DNA of 64,000 nt from Lytechinus pictus (taxonomy: Eukaryota; Echinodermata; Echinoidea; Temnopleuroida; Toxopneustidae): NCBI RefSeq assembly GCF_037042905.1, contig NC_087261.1, positions 19,917,117-19,981,116 of the forward strand. Direction: 5' to 3'. The position numbers and the translations under genes are program-made. The notes under the pieces were generated by a model. It was not told where the DNA came from. It was given only the letters and a program-made list of their open reading frames with translations, and did no database searches. Positions within the stretch are counted from its first letter, which is position 1, and each line of letters begins with the position of its first letter. Positions 21,389-32,935 of this stretch are shown here, piece by piece.

Positions 21389-22665
21389 TACAGTGTGAAT
21401 TAATCTGTATATTAAAAGAAATAATTATTGAGAGATTAAAAACAGAAAAAATTATAAAATGAATCAATGAAAAGGATGACCAATAAAAACATAACTTGTA
21501 GAACATCAAACAACCAGTCATGCATAAACAATCAACAACACAAGATAATTATCAAATATAAACACATTTGTATCAGCAGGGGGAGATAAACCAAAATAGT
21601 ACTTGGAAATTCATTTATCAATGATATACATGTACTTCTTTTTTTAAACATTAAATATGTGTTTTCAAAAAGCATATTAAGAAAAATAGACATTGGACAA
21701 CCAATTTTAAATATCGTTTCAAACAAACCAAACAGTTAAACACACAAAAACTTGTAATAAAAACTTTGCACTCACTGAATATAGCCTTAATCCTGATGCG
21801 CAGGCTTGGAAATAATAATCTTTCGAATAGTGATTCTTCTGCAGAGCTCAGTGGATAATGGTTGAATATTAATATAGTTCAAAATCTGAATATATATACC
21901 AATAGTGGGAGCAATTTTGATAGGTTATTATGTTTGGCATGTGGGCGAGATAAAGAATCAATGACGCTCTACTTCACAAGTGAAACCGAGAGCAAGAGAT
22001 TGGTGAGAAATCTATTAGGTGAAGACAATCAAGGGTGAGTTGAAAGAAAGTGCAGAGTGAGAGAGAGATAGACAAAGGGAGACAGAGATAGTGAGTGAGA
22101 AAGAAAGAAAGAAAGAAAGAAGGGTTGCAGAGGAAAGAGTTATATGAAAGCGGGAATAGAATGACGATAGATTTGGAGAGGGGTACAATATTAACTGACA
22201 AAAAGAAATCTGGTATTGGATTCTCAAATGAACGCAGTTGAATTCTGTGCCTCCACAAATTCCCAGATTCATGTATGTTATACTTCCAAAAATCGTCACC
22301 ACCTAAACGCATAGGAACCAAGGAAAATCATATTCATCAATTAGATTTTCAAATTATTTTGACAAGCCATGACTTCTTTGACCTTTAAACATGTATTTTC
22401 AGATATAAGACCTGTGAGACCCTTGCCAATGTGAACCCCCAATGTACTTGTCAGTTCTATATGTATACATGATAGCAAGTTTGGAATTGATCAATTAAAC
22501 AGCTTTTACGTTATCAAGAGAACATATACGTAATGGAAAGATAGATGACCCTGAACTTCGCGACATCCACCTGTGTGGGGTGAGGGGCATAAAACAAGCC
22601 AACATGTATTTGTTCCTTATTTGTATACATCCATTGCATCATTAATGCTTGCATTGGTCCCACCC
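21389..22665. other. 5' flank of the LRR gene
   Basis: AT-rich, with a GA-rich run including (GAAA)n near 22095-22125. The LRR gene's promoter and any 5' UTR exon should lie here, but none can be assigned. Confidence 0.45.
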
Positions 22666-22707
22666 CCATACATGCACAAAAGGTTAATACCTTTTGTGCA
22701 TGTATGG
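22666..22707. repeat. 19-bp perfect hairpin
   Basis: CCATACATGCACAAAAGGT and ACCTTTTGTGCATGTATGG flank a TAAT loop. The right arm coincides with the start of the tandem duplication that follows. Confidence 0.9.
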
Positions 22708-23295
22708 ACCACTCGTAACAAAAAAACCCACTCTCATCAGTAATCAATTACTTTCGATGACGTTGTTTCAATCTTTCATCTATTTATCAATTTCTTTAAT
22801 AACTCAAAAGAGTTGTTTACTTTTTGATTCTCATTCTTAGGTCATTAGTTAATATCTAAGTTATACATTACTGCACTCCATCTCAGTATTGTCCAATTCT
22901 TTTTTCCTCAGTTTTTCATCTTTTTCTCCTTCTTTATCTCCTCTTTCTTGTTCTTCTCATTTTTCTCTCTGGTAAATCTTTGTCCTTTATGTTCTCCTAT
23001 GTTCTTCCCCCATTAACCATTTGTGCATGTATGGACCACTCATAACAAAAAAAAAACCCACTCATCAGTAATCAATTACTTTCGATGACGTTGTTTCAAT
23101 CTTTCATCAATTTCTTTGATAACTCAAAAGAGTTGTTTACATTTGATCCTCATTCTTAGGTCATTTATTGCACTCCATCTCAGTATTGTCTTATTCTCTT
23201 TTCCTCAGTTTGTCATCTTTTTCTCCTTCTCTATCTCTTCTTTCTTGTTCTTATTCTTCTCTCTGGTAAATCTTTGTCTTCTATGTTCTTCCTTC
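22694..23295. repeat. ~327-bp tandem duplication
   Basis: TTGTGCATGTATGGACCACT begins unit 1 at 22694 and unit 2 at 23021. Both units contain CAGTAATCAATTACTTTCGA, CTCAAAAGAGTTGTTTAC and a pyrimidine-rich end (CTTTCTTGTTCTT). Unit 2 is shortened to about 275 bp by small deletions. Confidence 0.9.
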
Positions 23296-23362
23296 TTTTG
23301 ATCTTTCCTCTTCCCCCTCCACCTTCTCCTCCCAATGAAGAAAAGGCCTTTTATATTAATGA

Positions 23363-23782
23363 CAGACCTGCCAACCTTCTACAACGAAAAAAAAGTTGTC
23401 TTAGAAGGAAAAAAAGTAGTTTTGACAAAAGAGTATTTTTAAATATTTGTCCCAATGTAACAATTGCCAGCCTGTTGTAGTGGGATTGGTGAAAAAACAT
23501 ATGAATTGACTCTACTTGAAAACTTGATAATTCACCCTTTTAAACATGTGCTCGTAGGCAAGAATTTACTTGTTCTTTTCATGCAACAAGTTACTGGCCC
23601 GACAGTGATTTTTACCAGTCTAGGACCATCGAACCGGCGCTAAGGTCACGCGCTATGTATAATACATACTCTATGATCGGAAATTTTAAAAAAAAAGTAT
23701 GAAATCATTAAAAAAATTATTGGTGTATTCATAGCAAAAAAGAGGAACAAATACTCTAAAAAGGGAACGGTTGGCATGTCTG
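23363..23782. mobile_element. MITE (CAGACCTGCCAACC ends) with 6-bp target duplication
   Basis: CAGACCTGCCAACC at the left and GGTTGGCATGTCTG at the right (one mismatch), flanked by TAATGA on both sides (23357-23362 and 23783-23788). The interior has A-rich arms and no frame. A second copy lies at 60056-60466. Confidence 0.88.
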
Positions 23783-25409
23783 TAATGAGTAATACAACCG
23801 ATTCACCACAGAAGGGGGGGGGGGGTGGCATGATAAAACAAAACAAAGACATTCTTGAACCCCTGATAATTGCTCTGTACACAAAAGTAATATTTTATTC
23901 ACTGTTTGGAAACTGATCATTTCCATTTGTACACGAGACAGGTGAAGAGTACTCCACTTTTTACTGAAAGTCAGTTACGACCTCCATCTTGTCACGGTCT
24001 TCATAATTATGATACACAGTACTATTTTAAGAATCATCATCATATATATCTACTCACTGGCATCGAGGATAATTTTCGTTACGAATCATCACATGAATGC
24101 TTATAAAAAAAGGGGGAAAAAGCTAAAAGAAGTTATGTATATCAGACAGAATACCTCTAATATTATACTGCATCCAAAGAAATAATGTACAGTGTAATAT
24201 CAGATATTGAGTTTGAAGTTTGTCTTCACTTGATATTTAAGAGCTTATACAGATTTTCAGTCAGTGACTCAACTTTGTGCAGACCCATTTGTTGGGATAT
24301 ACAGTCATTGGTCCATCTTCTGAAGTAAATCTGAACAATTTATTGAGTAGAAATTAAATATTTGATGTCCACCGAGTGACATTTTCAAATCCTCCAATTA
24401 TTTTCTCACAAGTTTTCTCTAAAGCAAATTTGATACTTTTCCAAAACGCCTGAAAATGGCTTCAGCCGACAGATGTAAAATTCATTAAATTTAAAAATCG
24501 ACCAATGTTCTCACAGGTTTTTTAAAGCAAATTTGATACATTCCCAAAATGCCTGAAAATGGCTTCAGGTAAAAAAGGTAAGAAGTCATTCAATGAACCG
24601 ACCATGTACTGATATATGTAGGTGAAGTCATCGCTAGGTGATTCTTACTTTCATTTTAACATAGAAATCAGAGTGAGGAAACTATCTCGGACCTGGTTTC
24701 GCATGTGCATTCATCATCATAATAATAAATCAAATACAAAATACCAAAGTATGTATCAAAATAAACAATACAAAGTTCAGGTAATTCACCTAGTGTTCAA
24801 AGAGAAAATAAATATTGCTGACAGAGTAGAAATGCTATGTATATAAACACAAGAAAAGATCATAAAGAAAAACATAACTAAATAGCCTCACATTGCACTA
24901 TGACGGGTGTAGCTACAGCTAGCAAAAAGTCTGCTCATCTAAAAAAAAATTGTGCTTTAGTTGTTTCATCATGGTATACAGGCGACACAAACAAAACCAT
25001 GATAGGTAAATAGATAAATAAGTTTGAAATATATATATATTTATATATCTGTTGATCAAAAAATGCATAATCATAATACTGTACATGAGGAAAATGTGAG
25101 TTATCGCGCAAAATAATCACACATACAGCTACGTGTATGATTGCAGGCACCTTCTGATAAAAAAACAAAACATGAATAAATGATATAGAGACGGTTTGAT
25201 TGCTACTGTGTGTGCAAATGACCATGAAAACATTCTGGATATTCTGAACTTCTGTTAAATCTAAAGTCTTGTCTAAAGTTGTTGTTTAACTATGGAGAGC
25301 CAATTGTGATACAAATCTTTAACGGTACAGGCTCAATTTATCAGCCCATCTGTTACTCATGTATATCATAACTGTCTGCGAATAATAACTGAATTATTTT
25401 TCATTGCCA
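23783..25409. other. Intergenic, with a ~107-bp direct duplication
   Basis: Mostly AT-rich unique-looking sequence. AAAGCAAATTTGATAC followed by CCCAAAA-like sequence and TGCCTGAAAATGGCTTCAG occurs twice (about 24421-24466 and 24524-24568). At 25260-25400, TTAACTATGGAGAGCCAATT resembles the body of the MITE at 34232-34740. No gene seen. Confidence 0.5.
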
Positions 25410-26025
25410 TTAAAGGGATGCTCCGGTCTGAAAATATTTATATCTAAATAAATAGAGTAAAATTCACAGAGCAAAATGCTGGAAATCTCATCAAAATCGG
25501 ATAAAAAATAATGAAGTTATTGAATTTTAAAGTTTCGCAATATTTAGTGAAAACAGTTATATGTACATCATCATGAATGTTCATTAGGTGGGCTGATGAT
25601 GTCACATCCCCACTTTCCTTTTTCGTAAGTTATTAAAATGAAATCATAATTGTTTCATTTTTTCATACATGTGTGAATGATATGTCTCCATTATAATGAA
25701 GTAAGTTGCAGCAATGAATATATAATGCACTGAACTAGTTGTCAATCCAATTTTTTTTGTTCTTTGTAGAAATCATTTTAATAAACCTAATTTAACATAA
25801 TAAAATACAAAAGAGCAAGTGGGGATATGACATCATCAGTTTGCTCTTTGAATATTCATGAACACATGCCTTGAACTGTTTCCCCCGAACAATGCAAATC
25901 TTTAAAATGCCATAACTTTCTTATTCCTTGTCCGATTTTGATCAAATTTTCATTGTTTTTTTTTGTCTGATTTTTCTTTATCTGTTCAAATCATATTATT
26001 TCTTAAGCCTGGAGTATCCCTTTAA
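25410..26025. mobile_element. Long-palindrome MITE, relative of 5266-5867
   Basis: TTAAAGGGATGCTCCGG at the left and CTGGAGTATCCCTTTAA at the right, with ATCAAAATCGGATAAAAAAT and its complement inside and TGGGCTGATGATGTCACATC near the middle. Confidence 0.88.
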
Positions 26026-28917
26026 AGCTTGATGAGAGAGCAGATTGAGCATTAAAACCATACAACGCTAATAATAAAATTTGGGCAATGTCAGCTTCCC
26101 ATAATTTTAGCACAGAGTTAGACTATGTCCCAAGTTAAACCTGACTTACTGAATGTACATGACTCTAACATCACAAATTTATCACTGTTTGGAAACCTGA
26201 CTGACTAAAGCGCAAATTGATTGATTACAAGATATAATCCATAAATGCCAGGAACATATGTACTAATGAACAGCGAAAACAAATAGCATATCAAAGTCAA
26301 CCTTTGGACAAACAAATACTGTAACTCTACTAGCTCTCAACAACTTTACAGTGGAGGTCAATACAGCTTCGTGTAAAATGGTCCTATTCCAATTGGTGGA
26401 TAGGGGTCTCAATGAGTAGTTTAGTGGCAAAGACACAAGTTTGACACTCAGAATCTAAAATTTGAAATCTTAATTAAAAAAAATATATTGCCCATTTTAT
26501 TGTTCCCGGATTTCTATGGTTTTGAAGATAAAGGGCATTCTAAAAAGTTCCAGGTCTTTGAGTGAGCAAATTTGAGCGCAATATAGTCAGCCTTGTCTTT
26601 ATTATAATCTCACTGCTTCAGCACCATGTTGGGTCTGTGTAACAGACTGATCCCTCCAGTAATACATTTCTGTGTGCAGAAGGATAGATGGAAGTTGAAA
26701 TACGTTAGAATTTCAAAGTAATTTCACAATAAACAGAAAATCTCCCAACATGGCTATATCCTGTCTTTGACCACCACAGGAAGGAAATGCACAATAAACA
26801 CATGAAAAATGAGAGGAATATAATTTGAAGCAAATATTTCGAAGAGAGGCCTACATACATGTAGTAGTTGCCAGGAAACTGAATTCAACACCTTTTGGAT
26901 CTTTAAGATAAAGTTCGTCCTCATATTAAGTTTCAAGACAATCTTTTAAAGATACATATTAGCTGCCAGTAAACAGAGTTTAAAACTTGTTAGATTTTAA
27001 AGGTAAAGTTGATCCTCATATGAAGTTCAAAGGTACATACTGTAGTTGCTGCCAATAAATTAAATTTAACACAATTCTTGATTTTGAAGGTAAAGCTTTT
27101 TCTGATATTGAGTCGATTTGAGTAAAGATCCAGATGGAACCAGGAAAACAAAGAAATAAGAAAAAAATTTACAAGTAACATTTTGATATAACAATTTTGG
27201 AAATGACCTTCCATATTTCCAATAGTTATCTATTTTAAGTCAAAGTAATTTTTCAGACCATATTATTCAAAACATGCGTCATTTACCTCTTTGATGTTGG
27301 ATTTTCTGGGATCCTTAAGTTATTTACAAAATATGGTCATATCGAAAGAAGCATTAATCAGTCATTCAATTAATTTCAATGACAAGTTTCACTTTCAAAT
27401 TACGTGAGTAGCTAAATGTCAACTGATGATATAAGTACATATTTTTGTTTCAATGGTCATTTGCACACAGTGACACGCTTCCCAAATTTTGCAAATGTGG
27501 ATAATAGTAGAGGCACGTTCATTGAATCTAGAATTATGTACATTTCTGAAATAAAACAAATAATGTAGCATTTAAAGAAGCATTAGGTATTCTAAAATAA
27601 CTCCTGTTTCTATTGTTTTGTTGGTGTTTTTATGATTTTCATTTCACAACTGGGACAGAGAATATGTAAAGAATTCTTTTCTATCTGTGACCATCATCAT
27701 TGTCAGAAAACTATACCGTTACTATCATTATTGATACATTGGGTAATTTAAAGTTCAGTGTTTGACCTTTTGGTGTTGGGTTAGTTCAATTTTTACACGA
27801 TTATAACACCAAACATAAAATGAAGATGGTCCCGAAAAGTCACTCACTAGTTATTGAGATGTCAATAATGTGACCTGGATCAGTTTTACAAACTCTGAAT
27901 AAGTTTTGGAGCTACATGTACATGTAGGGGACGCAATCCAAATTTCAACACCAACATCAACACCAAGGCCAACACTGGACTTGAAATCACCCATTGTCTT
28001 TTGCAAAGCAGATAGCTGTTTTAGAGGCATATATCAACCAATTGGAGACTGATATGATTTCGCTATAACACATGTTTTCCATAGACTCTCACAGCATATA
28101 TGTCAACTCGGTCTCCAACAAGTTAACAGCCTGTCAATATGACCTCTCTATACAGACCACTGCCAATCCTGAAATAAAGCTGTCTAGTATATCTCAATAG
28201 ATAATTTATTTAAGGATTATACGGTAACTACTGTACTTCTTGCAGCAAAAGGAAATATCCTACAAAAGAATGAATCATGCAGCAAAATCACCTAAACATC
28301 AAACAAATTACCCTGATTACATTCTGCTGACTGCAATGATGGGCAAGGTTTCGGAAGGTCATGGAACTATGATTAGTGAGATCTAACCTCACCATCAGTT
28401 ACTACACTCCTACAGAAGAAAGAAAGTAATAAATAAATTGAGTTTCTGAATGGTCTTCTAGCTAGACATTTACCTATGAAGCATTATCAGCATTGATTCT
28501 GTTCAACCTGAGGGTCTGTATTATCTTAACACACGCAAGGTACCCACAGACACCTCAAGGGTCACATCAGCCACATTTGCGGTTATACGGACTGTAAATG
28601 CAGTTAGCAGTCACAGACAAGGCAACATCATCCTGCAGTTCAAAAAAGCCTTGATAGGAAATAAATATGTTATTCTATGTCTCCTGTCTTAATCATCACT
28701 CTTCCTCTTGTTCGACGATAATAAATAAATTTCAGTTAATGCTGAAGGTTTTTTTTACGAAAATTGTAAGTCGTTGGGAGTTGAGCAAAGCATAATCCCC
28801 TCGGCGCATCACAGAAATAAATATTCCAGTTCAATAAAAGTGTCCTTGACTGAAGAGAAACTGTGATGGATGCCTCGACATGGTTGGCACATGACAGGGT
28901 TGGTTAGCAAGACCTGA
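26026..28917. other. Intergenic between LRR gene and FAK; FAK 3' UTR
   Basis: AT-rich. At about 26800-27120 are three degenerate ~100-bp direct repeats, recognised by CATACTGTAGTTGCTGCCA-like and TTAAAGGTAAAGTTGATCCT-like blocks. The FAK 3' UTR should occupy the part next to 28917. No further gene seen. Confidence 0.5.
28205..28210 (-). terminator. Candidate FAK poly(A) signal
   Basis: TTTATT on the + strand (AATAAA on the transcribed strand), about 710 nt after the FAK stop. It is the first canonical hexamer I found in that direction, so a ~0.7 kb 3' UTR is plausible. Not proven. Confidence 0.35.
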
Positions 28918-29235
28918 CTAGCTCAGCTCTTCTGGTTGTCTTGCCCCACCCATGACCAGATCCTGGGCCTGAAGCCGAGCTGTGTCGACCGCATCCAAGA
29001 GGTTCTTGGCGTCGACCGCTAAGACATGACCGGCCTGGATCATTCCTCTCTTGTAGTCCTGGTCTAGCGTGGTGGTGGCGTATTTCTGGGCTAGCTTCAT
29101 GGCGTTGATAAGTTCACCCATGTCGGAGCTCAGGACCTTGTGTGCCAGCTGGATACCTCTGTGGGTCTCTCCAGGAAGATCACTGTACAGGGTGTCTACG
29201 CTGCCGAGTAAGCTCTTCAACGCAAGACCAATGTC
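28918..29235 (-). CDS. PTK2: FAK last exon: FAT helices 2-4 and stop
   Basis: 318 nt from the acceptor AAATTTACAG to TAG. It encodes DIGLALKSLLGSVDTLYSDL, PGETHRGIQLAHKVLSSDMG, ELINAMKLAQKYATTTLDQD and YKRGMIQAGHVLAVDAKNLL, then DAVDTARLQAQDL and a short polar tail. It matches the FAT helices that bind paxillin LD motifs and target the kinase to adhesions; ELINAMKLAQKY and HVLAVDAKNLLDAVD are close to the human sequence. The C-terminal tail after the last helix (VMGGARQPEELS) is somewhat longer than in human. Confidence 0.97.
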   Translation of the reverse strand, partial: DIGLALKSLLGSVDTLYSDLPGETHRGIQLAHKVLSSDMGELINAMKLAQKYATTTLDQDYKRGMIQAGHVLAVDAKNLLDAVDTARLQAQDLVMGGARQPEELS

Positions 29236-30030
29236 CTGTAAATTTGAAGTAGATGGAAAGCACACTCATCATTAGAGAAATAACTCAAATGCAAACTACT
29301 GTTTGTTTTTTTCTGGAATTTGACACTATTTAGGTGTAAATACATGTAACCCTTAGTACAAGATTAATGACAAGTAGACGATATGTAATGGCACTTGAAA
29401 CTGCCTTATGGTAAATTCATTATCTCACTATCCCTAGCATGACAGTTGCCTGAGAGTAGGTAGGCTTTGCCAAATAATTTCTGGCTGGTACACTAAGTTT
29501 GCTGTATCCCAAAGATGTCTCTATTGCAGGTATTTTCAATGATTATCCACAAAGTTTGGGGTCAGCACATATGATTCACTCACCATAAAAGCTGATGCCT
29601 TCATTTCTTTACATTCCTTGTTGCATACAGTCTATAAGACATCTATGCATTGCCCACATGCAGATCATCCTCAAGGGATATGTGCCGTTGCATACCACCA
29701 ATGAGAATACAGGTGAAATATAATATGCACGTTGGCAATTAAGCACCACTTCAAGTCACAGTGAACTATTTCACAAGGTTTTACATAAATGTATGACTTT
29801 ATAATGAAAGCTTGGTGACCTGTTCTCACGCTCAAAGAGATACCAAAATTGTTTATTCAGATATTTTTAATTTCTACAGAAACAATCAAAATGGAAATTT
29901 TATTGTTACACAAAAGGAAAAAATAAAACATAAGACATACATGTATGGGATGTTGCAAGAAAATATTTGTAATCAATTGTAAATTTCTGTTGTTAATTTG
30001 ATAGATCAATTTCACTATATCAAATCAAAT
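29236..30030. other. FAK last intron, left part
   Basis: AT-rich intron sequence with no recognisable gene or repeat end. The rest of this intron holds the MITE at 30031-30291. Confidence 0.4.
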
Positions 30031-30291
30031 GGGCCACGTCTTACAAAGAGTTACGATTGATCAAATCAATCTCAGCTGTTTGGTAATCCATCCATATCAT
30101 AATTTTTTTCTACTGGAAATTTGCAAAATCACCTTAGTAAACAAATAGAATCTTCAACAGGACAATGAATGTATGATTACACATCATATCTAAAAAATAT
30201 TTTGAACAAATTTGCATTTTAGATGTTGACATTGCTGGCCGTCCATAGTTGCGGTTGATTGGATCAATCGCAACTCTTTGTAAGACTGGAC
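30031..30291. mobile_element. MITE, second copy of the 15189-15454 family
   Basis: GGGCCACGTCTTACAAAGAG at the left and CTCTTTGTAAGACTGG at the right; the interior GATGTTGACATTGCTGGCCG matches the other copy. It lies in the last FAK intron, about 80 bp from an exon donor. Confidence 0.88.
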
Positions 30292-30373
30292 TAAAGAACT
30301 AATCGTAGTACAGATGATTGATATGAATTGATCACAAGTTCCTTGCAACGTCCCAATAGTCTGCTACACGTAC

Positions 30374-30508
30374 CCTCACAAGATTGACGTATTGGTCAGA
30401 CTTGACCGCATGTACGAGGTTGACCATTTCCATCACTGACCTCACAACCTGCGTTGTGTTCTCAAAGACATAGTCATCTGTTCTATCCATGTCTAACGTT
30501 GGAGCAAT
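30374..30508 (-). CDS. PTK2: FAK exon: FAT domain helix 1
   Basis: 135 nt, acceptor TAATTTTCAG, donor GTGAGG|GTACGT, phase 0 at both ends. It encodes IAPTLDMDRTDDYVFENTTQ and VVRSVMEMVNLVHAVKSDQY, then VNLVR, aligning with the start of the human FAT domain (LDRSNDKVYENVTGLVKAVI). The Grb2-binding tyrosine of human FAK (Tyr925, in VYENV) is Phe here (VFENT), although a Tyr lies two residues upstream. Confidence 0.95.
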
Positions 30509-30639
30509 CTGAAAATTATACAAAAAACATAAAATTAATATATCATAATCTGGTTACATTACATAGTAGGTATCTTACATGTAAGTGCTTTTTACAGATT
30601 TATCATCACCCCAATCATCCGATTCACTCAGTCATTTCC

Positions 30640-30880
30640 CTACACAATTTATGCACATCCTCCACTCCCTGGGGAGTATTCCAGCAAGTTGCCATTCACA
30701 CGCACAAAATGCTGGACACGCTACAATGACTTTCAAATCCTACGGGTGCCCATTTAGCACCTGGGTGGAGAGTGACAAAGTGTGGATTAACGCCTTGCTA
30801 AAGGACGTTAGACCACTGAGGGATTCAAACACACAACCCTATAATTACACGAAAAGAGTCAGAACCGCTATACACTTCTT
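30640..30880 (-). mobile_element. tRNA-derived SINE, reverse orientation
   Basis: Reading the - strand gives TAACGTCCTTTAGCAAGGCG, CACTCTCCACCCAGGTGCTA, a GGGCACCCGTAGG-like block and TCCCCAGGGAGTGGAGGATG, the body of the SINE at 54738-55095. It lies in a FAK intron and is decayed at the tRNA-like head. Confidence 0.75.
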
Positions 30881-31788
30881 CCCAGGTAGAGACTGTCAAC
30901 CATTAGCTTCCAAACTGACTTTTATACAAAACGGATCTTTAACACTTTATATAATTCAAAGTGAGGCTATACCCATTTTGTCTATATCCACTTGTTCTAT
31001 TAAACACCTCTTACTACATGTATCGGCGTACCGAGAATTGGGTTCTCAAATAGAGAGAATAAACATGCTTGTAGGGCTGCTTCTGAGGCAGCAGAGAAGA
31101 GTTCAGCTTGGATTTGGACCAAGTATGTCCAAAAGAAGAGGGTGACCAGCAAATAAGCAACTTTTTCTTGTCGTTTTCTTTCTTTCTTCCTTTCTTTTTT
31201 CTGTTACCAGTGGGGAAGGTGGTGCTTTGCACTGCTGGCCCACCCCCAAGAGGGAGCATTGCTTATAACAGGCCAAAACTCCCAGTGACTGGTGGAAAAC
31301 AACTGAAGATTCCCCCTGGTGATGCATGATGCAGCGTTCTCGCGTTTTTTTAAACTTATATGGACCAAATTTCATTTGACAAAACAAAATAAAAAGCAGA
31401 CGAAGAGGAAATCAGATCTGGGCATGAGACTACAAGTAAATGATAATTAGGCCACATTGGCAGTAGACCAAAAGGATTCAGCCATGATTTTACTAGACAA
31501 TCTCAGAATTGTATCAATTAGACCATTGGTCAGTACACCAAACAACATTTAGACAAAGTGACAGCCTAAATTGAACTGTTACTACACCAAATTGATCATT
31601 TACCAGGGTCCCGTATAGGTTGCTTAGCGATTTATCGTTCGCTAGATTTTCACGATTGATTGTTTATTGTAGTCAATGCAATCAATCATAAAAAAATGTT
31701 CTACAATGATTGCTATACAGCTTTATGTGATAGGATCCAGGTGGACTCAGCCATGATCTTGCCAGACAACCTGAGAATCAAACCATCT
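30881..31788. other. FAK intron segment, no gene
   Basis: Mixed sequence with a pyrimidine-rich run at about 31160-31205. TTAGCGATTTATCGTTCGCT and CGATTGATTG-type blocks at about 31620-31700 resemble sequence near 61715, suggesting an old dispersed repeat. Confidence 0.4.
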
Positions 31789-32090
31789 CAGGGTTCCCTC
31801 AGAAATTTGAAAACAGAATTCCATGACTTATTTATGACTTTTCCATGACTAAATTGCTGCTTTCCATGACTTTCTGTGACGTCCCGGGAGTTATGTAGAA
31901 TTTGGGATGTCACAAAACTGGGGAAAATGGAAATCAAGAACACCAATTATGATAGCAGAGTAATATCACAGAGTATGAGAGTTGGAAGACACGACAAACT
32001 GGAAAGCTGCCATAGCAAACAGATAAATGCAATTCCATGACTTTTCATGACCACAAATTTTTCCAGGGTTTTCCATGACTGGGAACCCTG
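31789..32090. mobile_element. MITE (CAGGGTTCCC ends) with 5-bp target duplication
   Basis: CAGGGTTCCC at the left and GGGAACCCTG at the right, flanked by CATCT on both sides (31784-31788 and 32091-32095). The interior has TTCCATGACTTTTC-type direct repeats near both ends. It sits about 40 bp downstream of a FAK exon donor (32134). Confidence 0.88.
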
Positions 32091-32133
32091 CATCTCCTGG
32101 TAGACCAAAGTGAGCGTAGACTGTTTAGCTTAC

Positions 32134-32334
32134 CTGTGCACTGAGTGGCTGTGGTTGTGGCTGCTGGGGTGGGTGACCTGCCATCTCTTGTTCTGACGGC
32201 TCGGGGGGAAGTTCCCTTCTTACCTCGTCGGTGGCCTGGTAGTATTGGTTGGCAGCTGATGTCGTCGTCGACGGGGCACTGGACGACTTCTGGTTGAAAG
32301 CTTCGTACAACGGCTGGCTTGCTCCTCCGTAAGG
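32134..32334 (-). CDS. PTK2: FAK exon: variable linker before FAT
   Basis: 201 nt, acceptor CCCTATTTAG, donor GCACAG|GTAAGC, phase 0 at both ends. It encodes PYGGASQPLYEAFNQKSSSA, PSTTTSAANQYYQATDEVRR and ELPPEPSEQEMAGHPPQQPQ, then PQPLSAQ. PLYEAF may stand in for the human Tyr861 segment (HIYQPV). The exon is Gln/Pro/Ser-rich and does not contain a recognisable copy of the vertebrate third proline motif (PPKKPPRP); RELPPEPS is the nearest. Confidence 0.9.
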
Positions 32335-32757
32335 CTAAATAGGGGAAATCATAGGCAACACAATGAGTACATCATAGAGGAATCTTAATGGGTGTAATGA
32401 GTGATAGATGTGTGGAACAGTCTCCCAGAAGATGTAGTTACTGCTTGTTCAGTGATTGCATTTAAGAATAGACTGGATAAGCATTGGGAGAAGATTGCCT
32501 ATGATTTTGAGTGATTTTCGATTCTCGTGTGTTCTCATGGAATTTTTTTTGCTGTCTACGATACCCTTGCCACCCCTCCCTGCCAACATAAGTAGCACAC
32601 CTAATTTTGTCTGAAGGAGAGCAGCAATAGACATTCTACTTTGATCGATGAACAGGCTTAGTCCTACAACATCGTTGGAGTAAACTAAACTAATGATATC
32701 TAGTGTGATGACCAATTTGCTGTAAATAGCCAAATGTTTTTTTTTTTCTTATAAAAT

Positions 32758-32935
32758 GCTCCTTAGAGAGATGGGTGTAATGACAGCTAGCGTGTTTCGT
32801 GAAACAAAAAGTCAGTGATTTTCACTGATCAATATGCTGTTAGCCAATCAGATGCAATGACTTCAGTAGCTTATAACAATAGTCATTGAAAATCGTATAT
32901 TGGTTATTTCATGAAATGCTCCTCAGAGCAAATAG
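32758..32935. mobile_element. CCAAT-bearing palindromic MITE
   Basis: GTCAGTGATTTTCACTGATC, then TTAGCCAATCAGATGCAATG, CAGTAGCTTATAAC, and an end TTTCATGAAATGCTCC. It shares its core with 48336-48479 and 49071-49600. Confidence 0.7.
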
